Below, piece by piece: positions 1 through 11,253 of a DNA stretch of 64,000 nucleotides. The translations under genes and the position numbers were made by a program. The notes beneath the pieces were generated by a model. The model was given only the letters and a program-made list of their open reading frames with translations. It did no database searches and was not told the DNA's origin. The stretch's first letter is position 1. Each line of letters starts with the position of its first letter. The stretch lies in contig NW_020825288.1 in NCBI RefSeq assembly GCF_003286085.1, positions 21,080,001-21,144,000 on the forward strand. The letters are read 5' to 3'. This DNA is from Drosophila persimilis (lineage: Eukaryota > Arthropoda > Insecta > Diptera > Drosophilidae).

Positions 1-329
1 TGCGGAACGACCTGAAGATGGGCAAGGGCAAGATTGCCGCCCAATGTGGCCATGGAGCGGTGGGCGCCTATCAGAAGGCGGTGACGCGGATTCCGCGTCT
101 GTTGCGCGCCTGGGAGAACTGCGGCTGTGCCAAAATCGCCGTGCGCGTGGAGAGCGAGGCAGAGCTGGTGGCCATCAAGAACGCCGCCGAACGGCAGCAG
201 CTGAACACGTGCCTTATACGCGACGCCGGTCGCACCCAGATCGAGCCCAACTCCAAGACCGTGCTGGCCGTGGGCCCAGCTGCGGCAGTCGATATCGATC
301 GTGTCACCGGGCACCTGAAGCTCTTGTAA
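1..329 (+). CDS. Pth2: Peptidyl-tRNA hydrolase 2 (C-terminal part; 5' end outside window)
   Basis: Cleaves the ester bond of peptidyl-tRNA released from stalled ribosomes. The frame enters from the window edge, reading R-N-D-L-K-M-G-K-G-K-I-A-A-Q-C from base 3. That is the conserved N-terminal core of the PTH2 (Bit1/PTRH2) family with its catalytic Lys and the GKxAAQC segment, so the ATG at base 18 is internal and not the start. A-x-Q-A-type helices follow, then the family ending with an RDAGRTQI segment and a final VTGHLKLL. The stop is TAA at 327-329. About 109 residues are visible, close to the whole hydrolase domain; any N-terminal anchor lies outside. It converges on Taf1. Drosophila melanogaster has a PTH2 family gene of this type (CG1307, from memory). 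Family assignment is very secure. Confidence 0.93.
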   Translation, partial: RNDLKMGKGKIAAQCGHGAVGAYQKAVTRIPRLLRAWENCGCAKIAVRVESEAELVAIKNAAERQQLNTCLIRDAGRTQIEPNSKTVLAVGPAAAVDIDRVTGHLKLL

Positions 330-427
330 GGCATTGGCATACTCGCAAGCCATAGAGAACACACACACCACACACACACCCACTTATTTACGCGCACCTC
401 AAACAAAAACAACACTCAAAAAGCAAT

Positions 428-499
428 ATGGGTCAGGGCTTGTGGGGTGGTGGAATGGCAGCAATGGGTGGTATGATTGTGCCTCCATTACGACGTTAG
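428..499 (+). CDS. Candidate 23-codon small ORF downstream of Pth2
   Basis: A short frame starts 98 bases after the Pth2 stop and ahead of the first poly(A) signal, so it would lie in the same mRNA 3' region. Its ATG has A at -3 and G at +4, a favourable start context. The product is rich in Gly and Met (starts M-G-Q-G-L-W-G-G-G) and ends in P-P-L-R-R. I do not recognise a family. It may be a second cistron or an accidental frame; nothing in this window alone shows that it is translated. Confidence 0.25.
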   Translation: MGQGLWGGGMAAMGGMIVPPLRR

Positions 500-540
500 G
501 ATACGACGCTGACGACTGTGAAAATGCAAGTTAATCTAAG

Positions 541-546
541 AATAAA
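541..546 (+). terminator. Poly(A) signal for Pth2
   Basis: AATAAA lies about 210 bases after the Pth2 stop on the same strand and is the first canonical hexamer downstream. Confidence 0.6.
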
Positions 547-617
547 GTTTAAAATTTACCTATTAAATGATCTGTAATGCAGCTTCCGCTTGCAAAAGCT
601 CGGAGTTGAATCACTTT

Positions 618-623
618 TTTATT
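618..623 (-). terminator. Poly(A) signal candidate for Taf1
   Basis: AATAAA on the minus strand, about 360 bases after the Taf1 stop. With the Pth2 signal at 541-546 it gives two convergent 3' ends less than 100 bases apart. The stretch between 330 and 983 shows nothing else except the small ORF. Confidence 0.45.
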
Positions 624-983
624 TTCTATTTATACAATTACTCTCCCAGAAACAAGAGACTCATCTCTGGGTGTTCGTTCTTCTTAAATGTATATTATAT
701 GGTTTACAAAATTCAGCTTAATCAACAAACACGTATTACAAAAACAAAGAGAACAAACGGTCAGGGCCTGGCAACACCCCATACACCACTCATAATATTG
801 CAAAAAAATTAAAGTTCAATAGAACACGAAATGATTATCGGATTAAATTTCCAAGGCCTTACAAGGCATACCGATTTTAAACAATTTTAAGCCGTTTAAA
901 GATCATTTTCTGTTCCGCAAATGGATGAAAATAAAAATATTTCTCTTATTCGCGCCCCCTTTCTAGGGGTCTCCTTTGCATCC

Positions 984-3900
984 CTAGAATGTCCAGGCAT
1001 AATCATTATCCCCCTGCACTAGTTGCTGTTGTGGCTGTGGCTGATGCTCTAGTCCCGGCTGGGGGACTGGAAAGTCCATTGGCTGTTGGGCAGCAGGATA
1101 GTCCATGGGTTGCTGGGCGGTTGCAAAATCCATTGGCTGCTGTACAACCGGATATTCCATCTGCTGCTGTTGCTGCTGGGAGCCCGCAAAGTCCATTTGC
1201 TGCTGAGCGCCCGTAAAGTCCATTGGTTGCTGAGCGCCCGCAAAGTTCATCGCCTGCTGGGCCCCCGAAAAACCCATTGCTTGTTGGGAACTCGTGAAGC
1301 CCATTGGCTGCTGCTGCTGGTAGTCGATCACGGGCTCGTTTGAGGCGTCCACATGGTAGGGCTGCGAGTGATGGGAGTGATGCGAGGCCTGCGACTGGTG
1401 CACATCAGTTTCGGTGTCGTCAAACACTTCGTGCTTGATGCGCCTTCGACCATCGTCCTCCTCGTCACTGTCCGACACGTCCAGATCTTCCTCAATGCCC
1501 ATGCCGTTGTTGAGCGTGCTGGCCGGTGGCATTTGAAGGGCCCCAGACTCATCTTCGTGTGCGCCTGCAGCGGAAGCGGCGGCGGCAGCGGCACTTGTGC
1601 TGGCCTCCGGTGGATTGTACTGCCCATTGTCGTCCTGGACGTTGGCCATGAAGTCCGAGAAGGCGCCCCGGGCGGTGGTGGGCTCTCCCAGATTCTGGCG
1701 CGGCTTGTGCATAGCCAGGAAATCGGAGGGATCGTAGTTGGGATCCACATCCATGGACTCATCTGGAAGACATACAAAAATGCGATAAATTGCTGGACAC
1801 ACAAAATGGGGGTAAAGATCAAGCGGAGCTTAAGGAAGACATCGAGGGGACAGGACAACATTTATATGTATGTGGTTTGGGGGTAATAGAGACCTTGCTG
1901 CTGTTGAGCGTAGAACCCAAGGCCACTCAACTGCACCATTGCTTCAGCCGCCTGCTGGCTGTCATCCTCGCCGCACGGCTCCTCTGCGCCCAGGTGCGGC
2001 GGATGGGCAAGTGGACGGATAGGAATGTAAAACGGAGACGGGAAACAGAAACAGAATCCAGACAAAGTCAAAGTTCGAATGAAGTTTTTCGATTAGTTAT
2101 CAATCATCAACTTGAAACAGAGACAGAAACAAAGACAGATTCGACCAGCGCTCGACTGGCTCTCCACCCACCTGCCAGCTGCTGCTCCTCGATGTCGATC
2201 TCCGTCTTAATGTTCTTCGGATCGATGTAGTCCATGCCATCTGCCGGGGCCTGTATACGTTCGCCCTGGTCCAGTATGTTGGCTGCATTGTTCTCATCCT
2301 CGGACACCTCCTGGAAGTCCTCTTCCTCGTCATCCTCCTCGTCGGTGGAGAAATTCAGGTCTGAGGGAGAGTGAGCAAAAAGTTAGCGAATAAATCAATG
2401 AAATGGGAACTAGAAAGAACGACATCTTCGAGGGATAACGAATCTATAGATAATATCCTTGCAGAGAAAACAAATGTGGATTATCGATCCCAATCGATCT
2501 ATATAAATCGATTTTGCCTAAAGCAGATTTTTATACGTATTTTATATAGCAAAAAAAGGAACTGATCAATTTGTTCATGTGATATATTTGTACAGAAACA
2601 GAAGTACGGACCCGGCTTTATTGATTATCGGTATCGCTCGATTATCGTCAAGTTTCTCTTTGCAAGGATATAAATCTCTAGCGTTCTCGACCATAAAAGA
2701 AATCTCATGTTAAATGAAAAGTAATTTCGATTTTGTAGCTCTGGATATATCATGCACGATTTTAAGGAAGGAACTCAAGGCTCAAGGATTAGTCAACCAA
2801 ATGCATATGAAACTAAAATTAAAAGGCAAGCCGAAAAATTATCCAAAAATTAAGAGAGAGAGAGATGAAAAGCTTTGTGTTAGATGTTAGTCCTGTGTTT
2901 TGGCAAATCAATTTTGAATTCATGTGTAAATTAATAAAAAATTAATAACAAAAAATATTTTTGTGTGCGTGAGGTGTGTCTGTAATCCGTTAGTCTGTAG
3001 TTTGAGGCTTACCTTCATCCAGGAAGTAAGCTTGCGCCTGACTCTTGTTTGATGTTAGGCTACCCTTCCTCGGACGACCCCGACCACGCTTAACCGGATT
3101 CTGGGCTTTGACTAAAAAAAAGTACAGTAAAAGTATTGTTTGCAGTTTTGTGGCATGTGGCATGTGTGTGGCAACAGTATTTATTAAGAGGAGGCACACA
3201 ATACATGTAATACGCTTAGAAGAGGAAAGAGCTCTCACAACAAAAAGGAAATAAAAAGCAAGAAGTGCGGGAGGGTCGGGTCGGGTCGGTCTCTTTTTTT
3301 CTGCCTTTCTCTGAGGCGTTGAATGGAAAGCCAACGATTAAGCGAGTGGCACCATAGACTATAGAACACATCTCTTGCACAAAACAGCTTAACAGCTCTT
3401 GTAACACGTGCCAAGGCACTTTTCAAGTTAAATGTCGTTACGTTCTATAATCTTTGAAGGAAATTAATAGTTCTTCTTAACGTATTCCAAATACATTCGA
3501 AGTTCCTATAAATATACTTTGTTTTGAAGTGTTATTTAGTTTATGGCGAAGATTCATGCATTGCTGGGATGATAATGATATCTACAAACTACCTGAATAC
3601 ATCTGATACAAAATACAAGTAGAAGAATACCAATATATGGTACTCCTAATGGAGTGGCAATGATTTCGAGTATTAGTATAAGCAGGCTCAACAGATCACG
3701 TCTCTGTGGGGCGACCATAACCATAGTCGGGGTTGAGGGTATCGGTATCGGGTATACTGGGGATACACTTTGTTGTGTAAGTATATTTGTAGAGTATATT
3801 CATATTGATGGGGCAGAGGAAAGCGTGAGAGATCATTACCAATAGAGTTTCACAGTAGACCAGAGATAGAGAGATATGTAATATAAGAGTAAATGTAGAT

Positions 3901-6900
3901 ACTTGTATGTGTGTTTTGTATGCAGAAATACTGAGACAGAGAGATAATTCCATAAATAAATCGTAGCAGGGTTGGACTCACCCTCCTCGATGGTATTGTG
4001 CCTCTTGCGTGGCCTGCCCCGACCACGTTTCACCTCGCCCACGGCCGGACGTGGCGCCTTTCGGGCTGGCGTCGCATGATGCGACATGTGGCCATCGGAG
4101 CCCATGCTGCGGTGTATGGAGGCAGCTGTGGTGGCGCCCACATTTCCCTCCACATCGATATACTCATCGCCGGGCGAACTGCCCCGACTGCCTCGCGGCA
4201 AATCGTAATCATCATTGCCCCAGGCCTCATCCAGTTCGGGTGCATTCTCCATGGCCAGCTCTCGGGTCTTGGCAATGTTCTCCTCGAGCGGGATGCAAGT
4301 GGCCGCCAACTAAACGACAGATTGCCTTAGAAATTTAATGGATACATCGTGGATGTATTGTGGGGATACCTCTTCCAGCTGGGTTCGTGCGTACGCCCGT
4401 ATGGTAGTGGAGTTCCTGGTGAAGCGATGTTCAGGTCCATTGTACTGCAAAGAGTTGGCGTGCATCAGCTCTATGTCTGCCATGTACTCCTCCCGACTGT
4501 GATAGCCATGTCCTGCAAAGAAAGAGCGATGCTTCAGTCCGCTTGCAGCCGAAGGGAAGGGATCTTCGACTTACCATCGATGATCTTTTGCATGCATTCC
4601 AGATCCATGGGTCGCTTGATCACTTGGTAGTAGTCCCTCACATTCTTCTTGTTGACGGGCTTCAGGAAGGGCCAAGCTTCGTTCAGGAGCTTCACCTGAG
4701 CGTGCAGCTTTTCAAAGATATACGACAGGGCCACCTGATCGTCATCGCCCAACAGCGGATTGATGGCCTTCTCCACGCGCATCAGCTTCTCCTCGCGCTG
4801 CTGGAACAGCCCGTAGCAGCTCTCGAACATGCGCTGAGCGGCCACGGTGTAGGCGCTATGGGCGCCATTATACAGGGCCGAATTGTCAACAATCTGCTTG
4901 AGATCCTCGAGGAACATCTGGCGACTGGTGTAGCGACGCTGCCTGATGTACTCCCGCATTGTCTGCAGATCCATGGGCTTCGTGACGACCTGGTAGTAGT
5001 CCGGCACTTTCTTCGAGTTCACGGGAAACAAAAACGGCGACACATCCGGCATCGTGCGTAGCTCGTTGAGGATCAGTTCCAGTATAGAGGAAAGCACCAC
5101 CACAGGGTCGGTGCGCCGTCGATTGGCGGTCTTGTTGTGCCGCTGCAGGTAGTCGCAGTGGAGGTCATTGCCCAGGCGTCGCTTCTTCTTGCCATCGCGT
5201 GACATCTTGAGGCTCAGGCCCATGCCGCTGCGCCGCTTGTTCTCCTCGCCATGACGCCGCAGCACCTTGCTGCTTAGCGTCACCTTAGTGCCGTCCACAT
5301 TCACCAGATCGTCATCGTCCATGTTGGTTTCCCGCTCGCTCTGCTCGTCCAGGTCGTCGGCCAGCGAGGGGTTCGACTGGGAGAGGCTGCTCTGCATGCC
5401 CGTATACAGCGGACAGGCCTTGTTGGTGCGCATGTGCCCCACCTGGCCGCAGGCGCCACACTTAAGCTTGAGGTCTGGCTTCAGCTTGAACTTCTTGCGC
5501 GAGGGACTGACCTCCTTGTAGCCATGATCGCGCTCCTTGTGCGCATGGCCGCCCGAGCTCTTGGGATCGCCCAGCGAGGTGGGCATGCCGCCGGGCTGCA
5601 GCTTCTGGTTTTGGGCCAGCTGTGCGAGGCGCTCCCGCTCCTGGTTGCGCTTGATGCGACGCAGCTGCTCCTGGATGCGCCGCTTCTCGCGCTTCATTTC
5701 CTCCTTCTGCTGCTCGTCCAGCGTCGCGAATTGCTTGATGAACTGCTCGTCCTTCGTGGTGCGGATCTTGATGTACGCATCAATCACGGGCTGCCGGCGG
5801 ACCGTCTCCACGCGGGTGTACTCCTTGCCATCCATGCCCTTGAACGTGCGCGTGATCTTGAGGATGCGGCCCTGATTCTGATTGGCCAGTGGCTGCTGCG
5901 AGGCATCGTCCTTGGCCTTGGCCCTGCTGGCCCCATCCCCATGCTCCTCGTCCAGCTGTCGCAGCAGCTCCTGTCTCTCCTGCTCCTCCCGCTCTAGCGA
6001 AAGCTGCGTCGAAGTCTTCTTGTTGGACAGCATGTTCTCCAGATTCTTGCCCAACTCCTCCAGATCCGACTCTTCGGAGGCGGAAGACTCGGCTTCATCG
6101 GTAGACAGTATCTCAGAGCTGGCTAAAACGCGGTTCTGCAGATCAAAGATGCGCTGGCACTCTTCCTTGTATCGCTCCTGGTGCTCGGCGATGGAGAAGC
6201 GATTGCCACGCGAGAACTTGTCCATGCCTTCCTCGCCGGCCTTGGCCTTCTCCGTGGACAAAGTGCGCACTACATCGATGACCTCCCAGCGGGAGAGCTT
6301 CTTGATCTCTTCCTCGGGCACCTTGAACTTGCGCAGCAGCTCCTTGGCCCTTTGCAGCGGCAGGCGACGCAGATCCGCATCGGTGCCCGTCACCGAACGC
6401 TTTGGCTGCGATTCTTGTTCCTCTTTCGTTTGCTATTTCGGATACAAGATTATTAGATACGGGATGGGAGTGTGGCTTGTAATCCTTACTGTTGGCTTGT
6501 TGGGCACTCGCACATACGAGAAGCCCTCACCGCAACCCGTGGGATCGGCGGGGCCGCTCAGCTGCAGCAGGCACTTGCCACGCATGGCCTGGATGTAGGC
6601 ACGCGTGGTGTTCCAGGGTGCAACTTTCACCTCATCGTCCAGCTTCAGTTGGGCCTCCTCATCGTCATCCTCTTGAGGGGCAAACAGGAATTTCTCCCCA
6701 TAGCCGGCATCCTTTTAAAACGGGATGGAAAAATAAGTTTAAGACTCTTTTGAGGGAAAAGGTTGCCTACCTTTAGACGCTGCTCGGCAGCAATCATGCT
6801 GAAGTAGGCGCAACATTGCTCCGGGGAGACCATTGCCCGAATCTCCTCCTCGGAGGGCAGCCGAAACTCAGGCTTGATCACCCACCAATTGGAGTCCATG

Positions 6901-9900
6901 CCTGTGCGCTTGAAATCCGCGCACTGCTTCAAACGCTTTCGAATGCTGCTCTCCGAGTGCGCGGGAAAGGCGCGCTTGATGTCGTCCATGCGGATGCGCC
7001 GGGGCTGGTCGCGACTCTTCCAAAATAGGCGATAGATAAAAACCTGCAAGGAAGGCAGAGTGGCTTAGGGAGGAGCAGTCAAACAAAGTCCGGGATTCCC
7101 ACCTGCAAGAAGTCACGCGTAAAGTTGTTGGCTCGCTTCGAATTTGGTCCCGGCACCTCGTACAGGGGACACTCCTGTCCCACGGTGAAAATGGCCGTGA
7201 CAGCCCGTATCCAGTAGTTGTTTCTGGTGCGAATGATGAGGAAATCATTTGGGGCCATCTTGTGCGGGTAGATGGGTGCACGGTACATGTTATTCTCCAG
7301 CGCCTGGATGCACTGCCCCGGATGGAGGATCCCGAGGAAGGGACTGGTGTGGGCAAAGGCCACCTCACCATAAACATAATCCTGCGGTCCGCTATCCTTT
7401 TCCGCTTTCCGTTTGTAGTAGTTTTTGATCTTGGAGCACATCCCGACTTGGTTCATCAGCGGCGGATGCTCTTCACAGAACTCGGCGAGGACAATGTCCC
7501 CATCCTTGCCACTGAGATCCTCGGGATTGCGCATAAAGAAGACATCACCACCGCCAGAGGCTATCCGTTCGACCTCACGCTGCTTGGCCTTCTTCACGAT
7601 GTGCTTCAGCAGGGAGTAGACATTCTGGTGCGTCTCCTGGGCCAGCGGCCCATGCGAGTACTTCTTTAGCGGCGGCCGATGGAAGGAGCGCAGCTTCATT
7701 GGACCCATATGCGTGGGCACAAAGGGAGCCCGAAGCTCCACCACTGGCGTCGAGTGCTGGATAAGATTCCCGCCACCCACTTTCATACGTAGGGTCGATG
7801 GCTCCGTCTTGGGTGCGTAGTAACTGAGGAACAAAACCAAATAAGTATTCAAGATTGCTATGGTTTCTTTGGTTGCCCACACTCACGTGTCATTCGATAT
7901 GTTGAAGGGATCCCGATCAGGACTCTTGGGCGGCGGCGGTGGTGCATCCTCTGCCAGTACATTGATAACGCCCGCCTTGCCCAGCAGAATCTTAGACTTC
8001 TTGACATGCGGATGCGGTATCTTGATCTTTGGCGGCGGCCCAATGCTCTTGTTGATCTTCGAGGGATCAATGTCGTCGGGTATGCCCAATATGATGTTCT
8101 CATCGTTGGGATCCAGCGTGAGAACCTTCGGTTTGGGCACCTTGGTCATCTGCTGGGCATCCCAAATGATCTCATCCTCCCACTTTTGGTAGATCAACTC
8201 CTCGTTCTCCACAGGAAACAGACTGTACCACGTATCGTCGGGCACTTCGGTGGGTTTGTTCTGCACACTGGATGAAATATAATGAAATTTCGATTGCTTA
8301 TTTGGTACTTCTCTGCATGATTCGCACTCACTTCTGTTGGGCCTTCTTGCTGGCTGCCGAGGAGCCCTGCTTGGAGCCGCCACTGCTACCCACGGGCATC
8401 GACGACTTCCCCGGCTGACTGAAGGCGCCTGCAGTGCGGGAACCGCTGGAAGGCAACCATCCGGCAGCATTCGTCTTAGAGTTTAGCTTTTGCAGCACCT
8501 TGGCCTTAATGTCGTTGCCATCCCAGACGACATCGTCCTCCCAGTGCATTTGGGAGACCATCAGAAAGGCATCTTCCGCTAGGGGGGCCTTCTCGCTATC
8601 ACCACCACTGCCCACTGCCTCTGGCCTACTGCCTCCGACGGCCGAGTCTTCGGGGATGACAGTGTCCTTCGACTGGTTAGCCGTGGACTTCATCTTGAAG
8701 CCGTAGTTGAAGCCATCGCCCGATTCGGGCACCTCGAGCATATCGTACCAGATCTGTGCCGGTCCGAAGCGCCAGTCCGCTACCTTGGGCTTCTGATCGC
8801 TATTATCACCATTATCGGGCCCCTCCTGTCGCACATCCACGCGGTTGAGGTCGCTTAGCAGCTTCTCCTCATCATCGGACATGCAAGCAGCGGGCGTGGG
8901 CTCGCTGGCGTAGAACAAACTGAAGCCGCGATGGCGTGGCTCTTCGGTGTCGCTCGGGGAGTCGGAGCCACCCGTGTTCGACATCTAATTGCAAGCGAGA
9001 GATATGTTTAAAACACTCAAATCATGCTCGGGGTATGCAGCAGCAGTACCTTTTGATCTCTCGACTGGTTCCGTTTTCTTCGACGCCTGCGGACATGCCG
9101 CCAGATCTGGGGCATGCTTGTTGGCTTCCCCGGACCGAAGAGGCGTGAAAATCGTAAGACTTTATTTGGCCGAAAGTCGGGAAAGAGTTTCCGGACATCC
9201 ACATTCTGGTATTTGGAGGGCAGGATATCGGCCAAGGGTGTGTCCAGTTTGCGGTCGTCTTGAAAGGACACCACAATCCATAATCGCACTCTTAACAGAC
9301 TAACAAATGTTTGCGCTTACCCTTGGGGTCCCCATTGGCCTTGGGCTCACTACTGGCTGATGCAGCGCCGCCATCGGGGCCAGGTATTTTGGCGACGGCC
9401 TCTTCAGGCCCGCTGGCACCAGCTACCCGCCCCAGAGGAGTACTTGGTGGCGGCATCAGTTCCTTGTCATCCTTGGCTATATGGATGGACACATCAGAGA
9501 CTCTTCCTCCATTACGGGCCCTTGGGCATTACTCACTTGGCTTTGTCTCAACCTTGGACGCCGGTATGGCATCCTCTAGGTCGTCATCGTATGACACCTG
9601 CTCTGGCGGCGTGCGTGGACAATCTTCGGAGAGTTCGGTTATGTCTGAGTAATCGATGGCATCGTCCTGAGCTGTGACGGTGCCATCCTCGTTTTCCCCT
9701 TTTTTCCCGCTAGCCTTCAACGCATCGAAGACACTCAAACCAGCTGTGGTGCTGGCATCCGAAGCGGCGTGCTGCTTCTCGCCCTCATCGTCGGAGGAGG
9801 AAGCTTCAGCATCTTTGGTGTCAATCACCTCGTGCAGCAACGAATTCAGCCCCATCCTGAAGCCAAGCGTTAGCTAAAGTTCATATATTTATGTTTATTA

Positions 9901-10100
9901 CTACAAGACACATACTTCGCCAGGGATCCAAGATTTTCACGCAGCTCCGCATCAAAGCCCTGCCCCCTCTCGTCGTCCGCCAGCAGCCTGCCATCGGAGT
10001 CAATGTTACCGAAGAGAATACCGGTTAGATCCATGCCAAAATCGCCCCCACCATTGCCAATGGACCCCTCATCGTCGCTATTGTCGGATGCAGTGTCCAT
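984..10100 (-). CDS. Taf1: TAF1 (TFIID 250 kDa subunit), 16 exons, complete
   Basis: Largest TFIID subunit and scaffold for TBP and the other TAFs. Exons in transcript order: 10100-9916, 9856-9537, 9476-9321, 9258-9050, 8984-8332, 8267-7887, 7823-7103, 7043-6771, 6711-6490, 6432-4575, 4512-4370, 4309-3982, 3111-3013, 2360-2172, 1983-1894, 1762-984. All borders are GT/AG; the total is 6606 nt, 2201 residues. The acidic N terminus is the TBP-inhibiting TAND. The DUF3591 core (HAT/TAF7-binding and winged-helix region) is in exons 6-9. A CxxC...H...C zinc knuckle lies near 1365-1380. Two bromodomains lie near 1481-1590 and 1604-1715, each with its YNG acetyl-lysine Asn. Two AT-hooks (RGRGRPRK) fall in exons 12 and 13. 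The C terminus is Gln-rich and ends DNDYAWTF, as in D. melanogaster. Exons 13 and 15 (99 and 90 nt) can be skipped without frame change. The start was chosen by match to the fly N terminus ([12 protein letters not shown]). Confidence 0.97.
1056..1326 (-). repeat. Taf1: Taf1 coding tandem repeat (QQPMDF type)
   Basis: The last exon encodes about nine imperfect units of some ten residues with the core QQ(P/A/Q)M(D/G/N/E)(F/Y), separated by Ala/Gly/Thr/Val spacers. It lies between the acidic tail and the conserved final DNDYAWTF. The fly protein as I recall it is Gln/Met-rich here but without so regular an array. Confidence 0.8.
1894..1983 (-). other. Taf1: Taf1 second phase-symmetric small exon
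   Basis: A 90-nt exon, phase 1 at both ends, encoding EEP-GEDDSQQ...AQQQQ. Skipping it joins GCAG to ATGAG and keeps the frame into the last exon. It corresponds in position and sequence to the Q-rich segment before [11 protein letters not shown] in the fly protein. Confidence 0.55.
3013..3111 (-). other. Taf1: Taf1 cassette exon encoding the second AT-hook
   Basis: A 99-nt exon with phase 1 at both ends, flanked by the two longest Taf1 introns (870 and 652 bases). It encodes KRGRGRPRK, a minor-groove AT-hook. D. melanogaster Taf1 is known to include or skip small AT-hook exons, changing isoforms in the germ line and after DNA damage. Use as a cassette here is inferred from size and phase. 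Confidence 0.65.
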
Positions 10101-10850
10101 TTCAATGGTTTTTATCTTTTATTTTGGTTAAATATGTTTTTTCCACGCAATTGCACACATTTAGGTTTTTTAGGTTTTAAAGAAGCGCTAAAATATACCA
10201 AAACGCCTCGTGCCGCGATAGGCAAAACAAAGGTATATAAACGATAGGTAGGGTCCGCGGTTTGCAGAAATACAAGCACACGTCTGTGGTATCTCTATGC
10301 GTTTGTGCATGGAAGAGTGATTGAGAGGGTGGGTGGCAAACATTTTAGGCTAACAATTTATGCCCAAATGCCTTACCTTTTATATTTGTAGCCTGGGCGA
10401 AATTGCAGCACTGCAGCTGCAGCAAACATATGAAGGGGATTCAAGCAAAATGAATAACAAACAAACAAAATCAATAATATAATTTATTATCTTTTCTTTT
10501 TATTTTCACAGGCTAGGCAGCACTACTGCTTCCTTTGAATTGTCAATTGCAAAAGCACATATTGAAATCAAATAGCAAAACAACGCCTGCTTGGATTACG
10601 AACCAATATATGTACATACATATGTACATAAGTTTTAATTTAATTTTGTTCTAATATAGGATGCACAGAGTTTTGTGTATAATTTCTAGAGGTGTTGTTT
10701 CAAACGACTCTGGGCAGAGACTAAACATTCCCAGTCGATAAAGGCATGTCATCAAAATCCTCGGACTACTAGATCTGCCTATTCGGTACAATCTCTACGT
10801 TTATATAGTTTCTTTGTCTCGAATTCAAGTACAAGCCAAATTTTATAATA
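10101..10850. other. Taf1 upstream region
   Basis: Taf1 transcription must begin just above base 10100 on the minus strand. AT-rich DNA with a TATATAA-like stretch near 10235 and a short repeated TATGTACATA motif near 10610. I see no gene. Confidence 0.4.
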
Positions 10851-11078
10851 TTCCGCTCATCCGAAAGTAGAATAGACGAGGAATGTCCGCATTGTCATGC
10901 GCACAAATTCAAACATGAGTCAAATGATTTGTGTTGCGCATCAGAAAGGAGCAACTGCCTGTTTAAACCGGTACTGGAAGTCCAATCGCGCATTCAATTC
11001 ATGCTTCCAAATTACATCGTTTGGAGCAACAGAAATAGTTCACAATACTGCGACAAATGGTTTGCCGGGTTAGCTAGT
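10851..11078 (+). mobile_element. Helitron protein remnant
   Basis: A 76-codon stretch without a stop reads E-C-P-H-C-H-A-H-K-F-K-H-E-S-N-D-L-C-C-A. This matches the CxxC...CC zinc-finger-like segment common in the N-terminal part of Helitron Rep/helicase proteins. No start codon or catalytic domain is present. It ends at a CTAGT at 11074-11078, which resembles the CTRR-T terminus of Helitrons, though this may be chance. A decayed fragment. Confidence 0.45.
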
Positions 11079-11123
11079 ATACATAAGTAATCAATTAAAA
11101 TAAAATCTAGTTTCTTAAAGAGT

Positions 11124-11129
11124 TTTATT
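11124..11129 (-). terminator. Poly(A) signal for nucleotidyltransferase copy A
   Basis: AATAAA on the minus strand, 125 bases after the stop. The flank beside it is homologous to the 3' flank of copy B, which has its own signal at 13566-13571. Confidence 0.45.
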
Positions 11130-11253
11130 AGATATTTTGAATATTTATAATAATCAAAGAAAATTATTCCCTCTGGTGGTTGCAAAGACGTTGGTCGGAC
11201 GGACGTAGAGCCAGTTGAAATGTTTTAATTCAGATGCTATGTCTTAATCAGTA

